From Stentor roeselii (taxonomy: Eukaryota; Ciliophora; Heterotrichea; Heterotrichida; Stentoridae): a stretch of DNA of 64,000 bases. Under the pieces are notes generated by a model. It was not told the DNA's origin. It made no database searches and saw only the letters and a list, made by a program, of their open reading frames with translations. Shown piece after piece: positions 1 through 11,600 of the stretch (within the stretch, counting starts at the first letter, position 1; every line of letters starts with the position of its first letter). The position numbers and the translations under genes were made by a program. The DNA is taken from NCBI GenBank assembly GCA_006503475.1, contig RSEH01000056.1, positions 1-64,000 on the forward strand, in the 5' to 3' direction.

Positions 1-49
1 CATCTAATGTGATTGTTTTTCCTGTAAGGGTTTTGACGAATATCTGCAT
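1..49 (-). CDS. UBI: Ubiquitin, N-terminal 16 codons (partial, runs off left edge)
   Basis: Reading the minus strand from the ATG at 49..47 gives MQIFVKTLTGKTITLD, which is the invariant start of ubiquitin. The rest lies outside the window, so polyubiquitin, a ubiquitin-ribosomal fusion and a single ubiquitin cannot be told apart. The upstream sequence on the coding strand is AT-rich (an A-run directly before the ATG), as for other genes here. Ubiquitin is the protein tag used for proteasomal and signalling modification. Identity is near certain despite the short stretch; extent and type are unknown. Confidence 0.93.
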   Translation of the reverse strand, partial: MQIFVKTLTGKTITLD

Positions 50-2273
50 TTTTTTTGTTATTCGTATAAGATCAGATTGATTTAAATATGGAAGTCTACC
101 AATCAAATTTCAGGAAAAATATGAAATCAAAATTTTATATAGGAAAAAATGATATTTTCTAATCATTTCTGATCAATTAAAATTAAGGTTGAATTACCTT
201 CTTTATTCATTATCTTCAAATATTAATATAAGAAACAATAAATTATTTATTAATCTTATCTTAATCCTCCTCCAAAAGTTTTTTATCACCAAATACAAAA
301 TTCTAGCCTCTATTCTTTACACCTATGCGCTAGAAGTATCTAAAACACATTTTGGCAATTCTCAAATACTCTTTCTCTAGTTTATGTCGTTGGCTTAAAT
401 CATTATCCCTTTATATACAATATATTCTTTTATCTTAATACTATAGTTATAATTAACATATCTAGGCAGATTCTCTCAAATAAGCACTCATTAGAGCCAA
501 GAAATATTCAATCAAATGTACTTATTTAGGCCTTTCAGATATTCTTCTAAATTTTGAATCATTACAAAAAATTTAAATCTGACTATTTTCGCTCGAATCC
601 TTAACCAGAAGCCTTTTTATTAAAACTTTTAAGTTTCTGCTTAAAATCTTAACAATTTTTAGAAGTTCTAGTCTTGAGACATGCAGAAATCGTTAATCCT
701 GAAATCTTTGAGATAATCATTTGTTTTTGAATTTCAGAACCCACTATTATCATTTTTAGGTTTACTTCTCGGTGATAAATAAATTATGATAATTTAGCCA
801 ACATCTCTTATAGATTTATTAAATTATTCTGGTATAGGACTTAGTTTTTTTATAAATCTGACCTAAAATCAACTATATTTCATCTTGTGATAATATATTT
901 TAGTAAAATTTACTTCGATGAATTCCTGATTGAATTAAAGACTTGGAGGTACCTTAATCCTATATTTCAAAGGATGCCAAATTTGATCTTTGTTCGATCT
1001 AGACTTAAAATTAGTCTTAAAAGAATAAATATGCAATTATATAATATTTTAAGTATTGGATGTGCATAGATCTTATATAAATGATAAGTTATTAATTATT
1101 AAGGTTTATTTTCTTTATACACCAAAGGAAGAGATATATTATTTTGTATAATAAATGCTATCTTCACTGGATTAGATATATTTCTTCTTTATTTCGATTA
1201 TAGTTAAAATATTATATTTTCTGCTATATGTTAAAAGATACTAGATATAAAAATTCTAGAGAATTTGAATAAGATTCTCTATTTCTATATTTTTCTATTT
1301 AAGGTTATTTTGAAAATATTATGTCTGTTTTTGTGTTTCTTGCATTTGTCTTCTATTATTTATTTCTGATTTGGAGGGTTATTTATTTTTTTCTATAATT
1401 TTTTTAAGTTAGGTTGAAAGTATCTTAACAATATTAAATAGAGTAGGCTATATGATATATATGAATATTATATCTTATCGTAATCGAAACTTCCATTTAT
1501 TAATTTTTTTTCACTATCGATTGTTAATTCTTATGTTATAGAGGTTTTCTACAATCATGAACTTGTTTTGATGGCTGGAGTTTAATTATTTACTAAATTT
1601 CCCCTTGCTGGTTGTTTATCTTTCACATACCCATATCTTATTATAAATTAATCAAATATATTAAAATTCTATTGAAGTCCAAAGATATTTCACTTATAAA
1701 CTCAATTGTGAATACCTTAAACTTTGAGGCAATTAAGAAAATTCATTTTCTTTATGAGGCATAAAACTGTTAGGATATTTAGATTTTCATATATGTTAAA
1801 AGTTGAAACATGACTATTTTATAAAGTTACTGTTTTTGAAAATATTAAATATCTATTTGTTCTTATCCTAGATTTTAATTCACTATCACTCTTCTCAAAT
1901 TATTACTATCTAGTTTTGATCTTAGGATCTCGGGTGTTAAAATTGTTTTACTTAAACCATCAGCATACAGGTCAATACTTATTTCATATTATATCAAAAA
2001 GTTTCTACTTGGTGAATAATGAACATAAGAATTTCATTATTTTATGATTGATTTAAAGATTAAATGATTCGAGATTGGAGCATAAGGATAACAGTTAATC
2101 AACTGCATGAGAAAGAGATCGATAGAATATCATGTTAGTGTAATGTTCTTGGTATAAGTTTTTATAAAAATTTATAAAAATTAGTACTACTTGAATCATA
2201 AATTTTCTTAATTCTTATTTCTCCTAATAATACTCTATGATTTTTACTTATCCTAATTACCTAATTAATGAAC
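50..2273. other. 2.2 kb gap without a supported gene
   Basis: Very AT-rich sequence with dense stops on both strands. The two short open frames at 189 to 380 and 887 to 1069 have low-complexity translations and no start context, and I do not accept them. Around 2050 to 2150 a plus-strand frame looks weakly coding but is broken by several stops, so it may be a decayed gene. I see no tRNA, rRNA or repeat array. Confidence 0.5.
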
Positions 2274-3914
2274 CTAAAACTTGATCGATTTTTTCTTAAC
2301 CTCTTTTTTCTTGAAACATATTCTAAGCACTCCTTTATCAACGTTAATATCTGGATCATCAGAATATTTCGGTGGGATTTTGAACGCTTTAGTGCATTCT
2401 CCAAAAGCACGCTCAGAGACTTTATACCCAGTCTCATATTGTCTTTTCCGAGTTAAGGTAAATTTTATTTGATTTTCATCTATTGCGGTATCAAATGGTT
2501 CAATCCCAGGTACATCGATTAAAATAATATAACTATCATCAGTTTCAACTATGTCAAGAGCTGGCTCGTAAAAGTCTGGTAAAACTGAAATATCATTGAC
2601 CACACTGTCATTGCAAACTAGTTTTAGACTATTTTTATTGGGAATTCTAGTAACAAGTAGCCCTTTATCCTCGAAGAAAATTGAATCATCTTCAGTCACA
2701 CTATTTTCTCTTGAATTTTTATCACTACTGTTCAAGTTTTGACTTAAAATATCAAAAAAGTTATCGAAGAAATTTCTTTTACTGTAATTCACGCAAGATG
2801 TCTGAATCCACATGGTTATCATTTTGACCACTAAGTTGTTGAAATCTTTTCCATATTCAGTGTTGTCATTCACCAACATAACGTGTCTACAAAATTCAGT
2901 TTTAAGATAGTATATCGTGCGGCCTTCAATTTCACATTCTTGTCTTGAAGCACACTCTTGTCTAGAGCTTGGATTATTTTTATTTTCTTCTATATATAAC
3001 CCTTCAATTTGTTTAACCCAAATGAATCTTTGATCATCATCATTGTAAATATCTTTGAGATTATGAACGATAATTATTTCTTTATTCTTCTTGCTTTTAT
3101 TACCTTGAAGTTGTTTTTCCAGTTTTTCTAGGATTTCTTGATCCAAAGTGGTATAATCATTAACAACAAGTATAAAAAAATCACTTAAAAGAAAAATGAT
3201 ATCTCTAAGTCTTTTTTCAGTTTCCCTTTTCTCTTCAATAGTCTCACTAATCTTAATAGGGCTATGACTGCCAGCAGAGTCAATAATAGTAACTTCAGTT
3301 CCCTTAATATATGTTTTCTTAAAAGAAATTCCTTTAGTTTCAACTTTTTTTCCAGACGGGAATCGACTATTACAGATTTTATTAAGTAAGAAAGTTTTTC
3401 CCTTATCATAAGCGCCAGTGACAGTAAGAAAAGCATTAGACCTTCCGACAGTTTCAAAGATATCCTTAGAAAGCTCATTATGTGTGGGAAATTCAATAAT
3501 CCAGCCCTTGTTCACATCTTTAATATCTCGAAATCGGTCAATACTGATCACCCCATGGTACTTTCCGTATTCATCATTTGGATCATCTAAAGTCATCGAA
3601 AGGTTATTCAGGTATTTGACTTCTCTTTCTCTCAACAGTTGTTTTAGTCTCTCGATTTCTGAATCTTTTTCTTTAAGATGAGCTTCTAAGGCTTTGTTGG
3701 ATTTTTGAAGGTCATTTACAAGTTTTGTGTTTAGGGATGCTTGATTTGAAGGCATTTCTGCATTCAGCTCGAATGGGGCAGATGGCCTTGGATTCATTGA
3801 AGGGCTTTCATTAAATGGGGGCCGGCTGTCCTGGTTTATTTTTGGACCTATTGGAAAGGAACCTTTTTTTTCTTTCGGGTTCTTATTCGGACTCAAGTTC
3901 TTCCTCATCATCAT
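2274..3914 (-). CDS. GBP/atlastin-like GTPase fused to Hsp20 domain (paralogue 1)
   Basis: 546 aa. Residues 1-60 are Pro/Ser/Asn-rich; about 62-100 form a short coiled coil; about 115-375 are a large-GTPase domain; about 450-540 are an Hsp20/alpha-crystallin domain. Seen motifs: P-loop GAYDKGKT (167-174), switch-I TKGI (193-196), G3 DSAG (212-215), and VHNLKD (283-288) at the place where GBP/atlastin proteins carry their RD-type G4. The segment VVNDYTTLDQE matches the GBP helix containing 'GTINQQ'. The C-terminal domain shows DVPGI, SERAFGE and the sHSP-typical DKGVL near its end. Starts with three Met codons after TTATA. Same strand and same domain order as 4583, 8652 and 12222. Inference: a GTP-driven self-assembling protein with a chaperone module, possibly for membranes or aggregates. 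Domain calls are firm; the function is unknown. Confidence 0.85.
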   Translation of the reverse strand: MMMRKNLSPNKNPKEKKGSFPIGPKINQDSRPPFNESPSMNPRPSAPFELNAEMPSNQASLNTKLVNDLQKSNKALEAHLKEKDSEIERLKQLLREREVKYLNNLSMTLDDPNDEYGKYHGVISIDRFRDIKDVNKGWIIEFPTHNELSKDIFETVGRSNAFLTVTGAYDKGKTFLLNKICNSRFPSGKKVETKGISFKKTYIKGTEVTIIDSAGSHSPIKISETIEEKRETEKRLRDIIFLLSDFFILVVNDYTTLDQEILEKLEKQLQGNKSKKNKEIIIVHNLKDIYNDDDQRFIWVKQIEGLYIEENKNNPSSRQECASRQECEIEGRTIYYLKTEFCRHVMLVNDNTEYGKDFNNLVVKMITMWIQTSCVNYSKRNFFDNFFDILSQNLNSSDKNSRENSVTEDDSIFFEDKGLLVTRIPNKNSLKLVCNDSVVNDISVLPDFYEPALDIVETDDSYIILIDVPGIEPFDTAIDENQIKFTLTRKRQYETGYKVSERAFGECTKAFKIPPKYSDDPDINVDKGVLRICFKKKEVKKKSIKF

Positions 3915-4582
3915 TATAAGGGCTGGAAATATGGAATTTTCATCATTGTTTTGAGTCTACATTTGGTTATTTTTTAAATAGTAATGGGAAATTTTTGAGT
4001 CTACATTTGGTTTTTTTTTAAATAGTAATGGGAAATTTGATATGTTTTTAAGTAATTTTAGTTGCTTTGAGTCTAAATTAGAAATATTCTTCGGTGAATA
4101 CTTGTAAAGAATGATTTAGATATCTAGAATCTTCTATATCTCAATTATTTGATTTATAGTAAAAGTTGGTTCTTTACTGTATGTAAAGTTTTTTCGTTGA
4201 TTTTTTAAAATACTGGTAGAAGAATCAGGCTCGATTTCTTTAATATCACAAAAATAATAATATTTCTGATGATCTTATACTATAAAGTTAAGGAATTGAT
4301 GATTACTAGATTTACCACTTAGATTAAGTATTAAATTTGAATTTTGTACTGAAATTTAAGTTTTCTAATGTTATACCAAGACTAGTTCTCACAATTTACT
4401 AAAAATTGGTAAATAGATGTAGAAATTTGCATTAAAATAAATAATCTTAATGTACAAGATTTGCTTTTTGTACCTTTATCTAAATATGAAGCATACTAAA
4501 CCATTGTTATCTATTTCTTAACAAGATAATCAATACACTTACAATCTATTCGATGAAGCAATTTAATCTAACTAAAATTTAA
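3915..4582. other. Intergenic, 668 bases, with a short tandem repeat
   Basis: AT-rich spacer between two same-strand GTPase-Hsp20 paralogues. It holds a two-copy 44-base tandem repeat just upstream of the gene at 2274 (listed separately). I see no open frame or RNA gene. The promoter of the gene at 2274 should lie at its right-hand side on the plus strand, close to 3915. Confidence 0.6.
3951..4038. repeat. Two-copy 44-base direct repeat
   Basis: A unit beginning GAGTCTACATTTGGTT and ending TAGTAATGGGAAATTT occurs at about 3953 and again at 3997, nearly identical apart from T-run length. It lies 40 to 120 bases upstream of the start of the gene at 2274. It could be simple slippage or a duplicated regulatory element; nothing in the sequence decides this. 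Confidence 0.8.
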
Positions 4583-6262
4583 TTAAAACTTGACAGCCCT
4601 CGTCTTGAATTCTTTCCTCCTAAATAACAATTTAACTACTCCATTCTCAACTTCAATTTCAGGTTCATAATTAAACTTCGGAGGAATTTTGAATGACTTA
4701 GTACATTCACCAAAAGCCCTTTCAGAAATTTTATACCCACTTCCAAACTGTCTTTTTCTAGTCAAGGTGAAAGTGACATGATTTTCCGATAAAGCAACAT
4801 CAAAAGGTTCAATTCCAGGAGCATCAATAAAAATGATATAAAACTCTTCATTTTCAATGATATCCAAAGCAGGTTCATAAAAATCAGGAAGAACTGAAAC
4901 ATCATTAACGATGTTATCATTACAAACAAGTTTCAAGCAATTTTTATTTGGAAGTTTAGTGACAAGAAGTCCTTTATCTTGAAAAAAAATTGATTCATCA
5001 TCAGTTTCTTTATTATCTGCTGAATTTTTATGACTTTTTAGATTTTGGCTTAAAATATCAAAAAAGTTTTCAAAGAAGTTCCTTTTGTTGTAGTTGACAC
5101 AAGAAGTTTGTATCCACATAGTGATCATCTTGACGACCAGGTCATTAAAATACCTTCCGAAGTCAGAATTATCATTAACGAGCATTACATGTCTTGAAAA
5201 CTCAGTTTTTAGGTAATGAATGATATGTCCATCAATTTCACAGGCTTGTCTTAAAGCGAACTCCTGCCTTTGCAATTGTTTTTCTTTCTGTTCTTCAATA
5301 TAAAGCCCTTCAATTTGTTTCTTCCATATAAATTGCATGTCATCTTCATTATAAACATCTTTTAAGTTATGAACGATGATAATTTCTTTATTTTTCTTGT
5401 TTTTATTTCCTTGCAGTTGTTTTTCAAGTTTTTCTAAAATCTCCTGGTCAAGAGTGGTGTAATCATTTACGACAAGTATAAAAAAATCACTAAGTAAAAA
5501 AATGACGTCTCTTAACCTTTTCTCAGTTTCACGTTTCTCTTCAATAGTCTCATTTACCTTGATAGGACTATGACTTCCTGCAGAGTCAATAATAATGACT
5601 TCCGTTCCTTTAATATTAGTTTTTTTAAAAGAAATTCCTTTAGTTTCCACCTTTTTACCTGAAGGAAATCGACTTTTGCAGATTTTATTAAGTAGAAAAG
5701 TTTTTCCTTTGTCATAAGCCCCGGTCACTGTAAGAAAAGCGTTTGTTGTTCCAACGACTTCGAAGATATCTTTAGTGACTTCAGAATAAGTAGGAAATTC
5801 GATGGTCCAGCCTTTGTTGACGTCTTTGATGTCGCGAAACTGGTCAATGCTAATCACTCCGTGGTACTTTCCTTGCTCTTCACTTTCAATCTTCTCAGGT
5901 TTCAATGAACTTCTGTTTAAAAGACCTGTTTCACAGTCTTTTAATAAAGATTTTAATCTAAGAATTTCTTGACTTTCTTTTGATCGAAGGTCTTCGATTA
6001 TCTTTTCTTTTTGTTTAAGATTTGATTCTAGTTCACTTTTTTCTCTGTGAAGGTCTTCTAGCATTTTCATTGTGTTTCCGTATAGCAGTGGCTTTGGGAT
6101 GGGAGATTCGAATAAAACATTTGGAAGGGGTTCGTCTTTTATCAAGGGAATGTCGATTGGGTGGGATTGGCTTAGAGGAGGAATTTTTTGGGGGATTCTT
6201 TTGGTTTCGTGAAGGAGGGTTGAATGATTTTCTGATTTTGGGTTTTGACCGCTTTTGCTCAT
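4583..6262 (-). CDS. GBP/atlastin-like GTPase fused to Hsp20 domain (paralogue 2)
   Basis: 559 aa, closest in sequence to the paralogues at 2274 and 12222. The first 60 residues are Pro-rich, followed by a short coiled coil (about 63-110). The linker motif KYHGVISIDQFRDIKDVNKGW leads into the G domain: P-loop GAYDKGKT (181-188), TKGI, DSAG and VHNLKD. The insert RQEFALRQACEIDG resembles that of paralogue 1. The alpha-crystallin-like domain fills about 465-550 with DAPGI, SERAFGE and ENGVV, and the tail ends AVKF. The start follows CTATAAA directly. The G domain is almost the same as in paralogue 1 while the N-terminus differs completely, which suggests selection on the GTPase and Hsp20 parts and free drift or swapping of the N-terminal part. 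Confidence 0.85.
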   Translation of the reverse strand: MSKSGQNPKSENHSTLLHETKRIPQKIPPLSQSHPIDIPLIKDEPLPNVLFESPIPKPLLYGNTMKMLEDLHREKSELESNLKQKEKIIEDLRSKESQEILRLKSLLKDCETGLLNRSSLKPEKIESEEQGKYHGVISIDQFRDIKDVNKGWTIEFPTYSEVTKDIFEVVGTTNAFLTVTGAYDKGKTFLLNKICKSRFPSGKKVETKGISFKKTNIKGTEVIIIDSAGSHSPIKVNETIEEKRETEKRLRDVIFLLSDFFILVVNDYTTLDQEILEKLEKQLQGNKNKKNKEIIIVHNLKDVYNEDDMQFIWKKQIEGLYIEEQKEKQLQRQEFALRQACEIDGHIIHYLKTEFSRHVMLVNDNSDFGRYFNDLVVKMITMWIQTSCVNYNKRNFFENFFDILSQNLKSHKNSADNKETDDESIFFQDKGLLVTKLPNKNCLKLVCNDNIVNDVSVLPDFYEPALDIIENEEFYIIFIDAPGIEPFDVALSENHVTFTLTRKRQFGSGYKISERAFGECTKSFKIPPKFNYEPEIEVENGVVKLLFRRKEFKTRAVKF

Positions 6263-6711
6263 TTTATAGGAATGATTTTTGTAGGGTTTTATGATTATTT
6301 TTTATGGAAAGACTTGAATGGAATTGGTTGAGAGGATTATTTGGGATTTTAGTTGTAGGATGATTTAAGGTTGAAAGATTAATTATTTATAAGAATGAGG
6401 GGTTAGAGTATGATGAACTTGATTAGAAATATGGTCTATGAGGGTTAGAAGAGAGAAAGACTGAGAATAGCTTTATGGATAAAGGCTTTATTAATGATTG
6501 AAGAATTTATTTGTGGAATTGATTTGTTGATTGTGAGAAAACACGGTATATGTTTAGATATAATTTCTAAATTTAGGATTTTATTGTAAACATAGAATAG
6601 GGTCTATTTAACGTGGATGATTCATATTGAGATCTAAATTAACAAATGGATTAATAATCTAGTATTCTAGAAAAATCTAATTGCAAATAAAGCTATTTAT
6701 CTAAAATTTTA
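6263..6711. other. Intergenic, 449 bases
   Basis: AT-rich spacer with G-rich plus-strand bias near 6340 to 6500. No open frame, repeat or RNA gene seen. It should contain the promoter of the gene at 4583 and the 3' end of the TPR gene. Confidence 0.6.
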
Positions 6712-8406
6712 TCAAACTCCTAATAGTTTTTTTAGTTTTTCTAGACTTTCTCGAGTTTTCAAAAGATCGGTATGATCATGAGTAAGTATTTTCTCTTGTA
6801 TTTCAAGACACTTCAAGTAATAATTTTCAGACTGAGCGTAATCTTGTTTATCCTTGAATAAGTTCCCAAGATTCATGAAGACTATTGCTAAATCTGATTG
6901 ATTATTTGGAAGAATTTTCTCCCAAATGCAAAGGCTTTTTTTAAAGTATTGCTCAGACTTCTCCAAATCGCCGATATAATTGAATAATATTCCGATATTA
7001 TTTAAAATTGAGGCTAATTCTGGATGATTTTCAGGTAAATATTGTTTTCTTAGTGATAGGCAATTCATGTAGTAAGTCTCTGTTTGAGTGTAATCACCTT
7101 CCTGCAAACAAATATTTCCCAAACAACTCAAAACATAACTCACCCCAAGATGATCAACAGGAAAAGCATTCTCCCTAATATCCAAGCACTTCAAATAAAA
7201 CTCTCTAGCCTTATAAAAATCCCCAATTTTCCTCGAAACCATTGCAAGGTTCATAAAACAATCAGCAATTTCAGTACAATTTCCAGGAAATCCATTAATT
7301 TGAACCTCAAGACACTTCGAATAAAACTCATAAGCCCTTTTAAATTCCCCTTGACAACAAAAAGTACTTCCAAGGTTCATAAGTACAAAAGCCAGTTCTT
7401 CAAACTTATTACATCCGCGTTGTCTGATATCAAGACACCTGAAATAAAAAGTCTCAGCCTTAAAATATTCTCCCTTCTTAAAAAAAACACTTCCAAGGTT
7501 ATTAAAAGTCCTTGCAAGGTCTTCATGATCAGAAGGAAGAACTTTTTCCTGCTTTTCAAGGCACTTTAAGTAAAATTTTTCAGCGGAAATGAAATCTTTT
7601 TTATCTTTTGATAAATTTCCTAATAAAAGTAATGTTGAGCATTGGTCTTCGAGATTTGAAAAAGGGATTTTTTCTTGAATTTTTAAAGATTTTAATAGAT
7701 ATGACTCGGCTTTTATTGGGTCGTTTAAGGCTGAATGGAGAATTCCTAGATTTTTTAAAGTTGTGCTTCGGTCTTGAGTGTTTTCTGGAATTTGATTTGA
7801 TTGGATTTTTAGGCTTTCGTTGTAATATTCTTCGGCTTCGATGTAGTTTTTGCAATGGAAATTTATGTTTCCTAGGTTTCCTAAGGTTGAAGCTATTTCT
7901 AGGGAATTAGGGTCTAGGGTTTTCTTTTGGATTGAGAGACAGTTTAAGAAGGTTTCTTTAGCGTCTAGATAATTACCCTCGATGTAGAAGGTTTTTCCTT
8001 GATTGCTTAAATTTTCTGCTATATCTATTTTGGAAGAAGAGCGACTATAATATGAAATTGGCTTCGAAGCACTTACATTTCTAGAATGATTTTTATAGTC
8101 TTCTAGCTCAGATTGCCGTCTTACTGAATTTTGTTTTCTATCAGCTTTAAATTCACTACAGCAAAGGCCAGAGCCGAGAAGACCTTTGCAAAATCTTAGC
8201 TCTAGAGTATCCCTATGGATGAATAGTCTTCTTGAGACTATCGAAGGCGACTTAGCCATCCATGCAAGAGTTGCTTCACTCAAGTAATCAATTAAACCAG
8301 TCCATTTCTTTTCGAAGTTTCCTGATTCTACCAAGGCTCTAACCCCTTCTGGCGAAGGATATAAACTTATTGTAAATCCTTCTTTGACCTGCAATTTGAG
8401 AGCCAT
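6712..8406 (-). CDS. Kinesin-light-chain-type TPR protein
   Basis: 564 aa. Residues 1-130 form an unrecognised N-terminal domain containing the stretch GLCCSEF. From about 135 to the end there are roughly ten consecutive 42-residue tetratricopeptide repeats of the KLC/TPR_12 type, each with a pattern close to A..L.NLG......Y..AE.YY.KCLEIQEK. TPR solenoids bind partner proteins. No catalytic motif is visible. The gene ends in TGA, one of few here to do so, and starts in the context TAATAAATG. It lies inside the GTPase-Hsp20 array on the same strand, between paralogues 2 and 3, so it could work with them, but its position is the only reason to think so. Confidence 0.85.
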   Translation of the reverse strand: MALKLQVKEGFTISLYPSPEGVRALVESGNFEKKWTGLIDYLSEATLAWMAKSPSIVSRRLFIHRDTLELRFCKGLLGSGLCCSEFKADRKQNSVRRQSELEDYKNHSRNVSASKPISYYSRSSSKIDIAENLSNQGKTFYIEGNYLDAKETFLNCLSIQKKTLDPNSLEIASTLGNLGNINFHCKNYIEAEEYYNESLKIQSNQIPENTQDRSTTLKNLGILHSALNDPIKAESYLLKSLKIQEKIPFSNLEDQCSTLLLLGNLSKDKKDFISAEKFYLKCLEKQEKVLPSDHEDLARTFNNLGSVFFKKGEYFKAETFYFRCLDIRQRGCNKFEELAFVLMNLGSTFCCQGEFKRAYEFYSKCLEVQINGFPGNCTEIADCFMNLAMVSRKIGDFYKAREFYLKCLDIRENAFPVDHLGVSYVLSCLGNICLQEGDYTQTETYYMNCLSLRKQYLPENHPELASILNNIGILFNYIGDLEKSEQYFKKSLCIWEKILPNNQSDLAIVFMNLGNLFKDKQDYAQSENYYLKCLEIQEKILTHDHTDLLKTRESLEKLKKLLGV

Positions 8407-8651
8407 TTATTATCTAATATGAAATTGTCAGAGAGAAAGAATGAATTTTTTCGCCACTGAAATTTAAATTTTCTCGAAAAACTGTAGCCATATTATCGAA
8501 TAATTGACTTTTTATATCAAATTAACTTTATATCAAACTCGATGAAGGTATATTTTTCAATCTTCATATAAAAAAATCCTCATCTAAAACATTCTACACT
8601 TTTAATCATCTAATCTCTAAAAAATTAATCAATCAACAACTTCCCTAATTC

Positions 8652-11600
8652 CTAATTTTTATCTAAAATAATATCTAAGTTCAGCTCTTTTTTAGCCTTA
8701 AAAATCAGCATCAAAACGCCTTTATCACGTGAAATGTTAGGTTTCTTTTTATATTTCGCAGGTATTTTCAAAGTCTTACTAAATTCTCCGAAAAATCTTT
8801 CAGAAACCTTATAACCTTCATCATATTCTGGTTCTCTTTTGAAGTGAAACTTTACGCGGCTGTTTTGAATGGTGCATCCAACATTTTCAACTCCAGGAAT
8901 ATCAGCAATGATGATAAATTCATTGTTTTTTTCTATTATATCAATAGGAGGAGCATAGTTATTGGGAACGACAGAGATTTCATTGATCAGTCTATCATTG
9001 CAAAGGATTCGAAACTTGCTACAGTCATTTGATTTTATTACAAGTAGACCGTTTTTATCGAAGTAAATATTTTCATCATCGAATAGGGTATTGTTTGGAA
9101 ATTCAAGCTCTGGTGAATTCAAGTTTTGAGATAGGATTTCGAAAAAGTCATCGAATATGTTTTTTTTCTTGGGTTCGATTAGTTTCTGCATCCATTTAAT
9201 TATCAACTGAACCACTTTATCATTAAAACTTCTTCCAATTTTATTATTATCATTGATAAGCATAACATGTTTCGAATATTTACCCTGCACATATTTCAGA
9301 TTCTGTCCATCAATCTCAAATATCAACTCTTGTGCTTGATTTTTTCTATCATTCACATCAAGCAAACCACTTAAAAGTTTATTCCATACTGATTTAAGTT
9401 TTTCTTCAGTATAAATATCTTTAAAATTATGTACAACAATAATTTCTTTGAAAGATTTATGTCTGTTTCCAACAAGCTGCTTTTTTAACTTCTCAAAGAT
9501 TTCTTGGTCTAGAATTGTAAAATCATTAACAACTAATATCAATAAATCACTAAGCAAAAAAATTATGTCTTTCATTTGTTTTTCAGTTTCTTGCTTAGCT
9601 TCAATGTTTTCATTCATGCTAATAGGACTATAACTTCCTGCTGTATCTATTATCATAACTTTATTTCCATCAATAACTGATCTTTTAAATGAAATTCCTT
9701 TTGTTTCTAATTTCTTTTCACATGGAAAGCTTGATTTACATATTTTGTTAAGTAAAAATGTTTTTCCTTTATTATAGCATCCAGAGATTGACAGATAAAT
9801 AAGGTTCTCTCCAAATGAACAGAAGATATCTTTTGATAATTTTTCATTGAAATTAGAGGGAAATTCTATAGTCCACCCTTTGCTGACATCCATAATATCC
9901 CTAAAGTTTTCACTATGAATAATTCCATCATATCTTTCATTAAAGTCAGATATCTGATAAGAGCTTAATAAAACAGATTCTTTATCACTCATCAATTTTA
10001 ATTCTGATTCTCGATACTGCTTTTCAAGTATTTGAGATTCAGTTTTAACATCTAAAAGTTCTTGCTGCAATCTTTCAATTTCAATTTTTCCATTTTCAAC
10101 AGTTCTTTCAAGCTCATGATTATTGATTTCAAGAGAGTTTGACTCGCTATAAAGTTGTGAAAGTTCCTCATGATTTAATTGATATTTTTTTTCAAGATCC
10201 TGATTTTCAATATTTAAAGATTTATTTAAATTTTCCATTTCCTCAATTTTTTGTTGATTTAACTCACATTCTTTAATCAAGTTTAAATGTTCAGATTTCA
10301 AATTTTCATATTCATTCAGGACTTTCTCTTTTTCTTCATCTTTTTGTTGTAAATTTTTTTCAATTTCTTGAATATTTAAAGTAAGATTTTCAACTTTTTT
10401 AGTAATTTCTTGCAAGTGTTCAATGTTTAAATTGTATTTTTTGTTAAGTTCCTGATTTTCTATCTTCAAATTTTCGTATTTAATCATTTCAGCTTCAAGA
10501 TTTTTGTTTTTTATTTCACTATTCTTAAGTTCTTTTAAAGTATCTTCAAAATTCTGATTTAACTTCTTAAGTTCATTTAATTTACTCTTAAGATTCTCAC
10601 TGACCATCTTAAGTTCTTTTTGAAGATCTTGAAATTTTTTCAGTTCTTTTTCGTTTTCATCTTTAAATTTTTTTTCGAGGTTTTGAATGTTTTTCAAAAG
10701 TGATTGATTTGAACTATTTGCTTTATTGAGTGCATCATTATTTAACTGAATTTGATTTTCAAATTGTTGATGCTCCATCTTTAAATCAGTGATAGTTTTC
10801 TCATACTGAGCCATTTTTTCTTCATTTTTTGAAATTCTTTCTTGATTTTTAGCTATTTTTTCTTCATGTTCATTGCTTAATTTTGATATTTCTGCCTCCT
10901 TGATTTTTAATTTATTTTCTAACTGTTGATTTTTAATCCTCAGAGATTCATTTTCTTTAGAATTCTTTAAATTTTCTTTTTCTTTATTTTCTAGGTTTTG
11001 ATGAAGTGTTTGATTGGTTTTTTGCTGGTCTTGAAGACAAATCTTGAGGTGTTCAGAATTTTTTATTGTTTTTTCTAAGTTTTTTAATGTTTCAGCGTTA
11101 TTTTCTACTAATTTCTGGTATTTGATCTGTTCTGCTCGAAGACAACTTATTAAACTTTGAATCTTCTCAAGTATTGATCCTTCTAGATTTACAATTTCTA
11201 ATTCCTTTTCTATGTTTTGTTTATCAACTTGAAAATTTTCTATAATATTTTCAAGATTTGTATTTCCTTTTATAAGATTTTTTATTTCTTCTTTATCTTT
11301 CATCAAGGTTTTTTGAAGAATGATTTTTTGTTTTTTTTCTTCTTGTAATTCATTCTGAAGAGTTGATATATTTTTTGAATTTAATTCCTGCGATTCTTTA
11401 ATTTCCTTAATTGCTTGATTTTTTTGTATTATTTTGCTCTCCAAATCTAGGATTTTTGAATTCTTTTGATTATTTAATTTTAACAGCTCTTCAGAATTGA
11501 CTTTTATATTTTTTTCTAAACTTTGAATTTCTTGATCTTTGGCTTTTATATTATATTCTAATCTTTGAATTTCTTGATCTTTGGCGTTTATATTATTTTC

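Noticed and set aside
580-600. GCTCGAATCC, similar to a tRNA B box
   Set aside because: No matching A box or foldable acceptor, D and anticodon arms in the flanks.
7084-7910. Long plus-strand frames within the TPR gene
   Set aside because: They are antisense shadows of regular TPR repeats on the minus strand, which has clear repeat periodicity.
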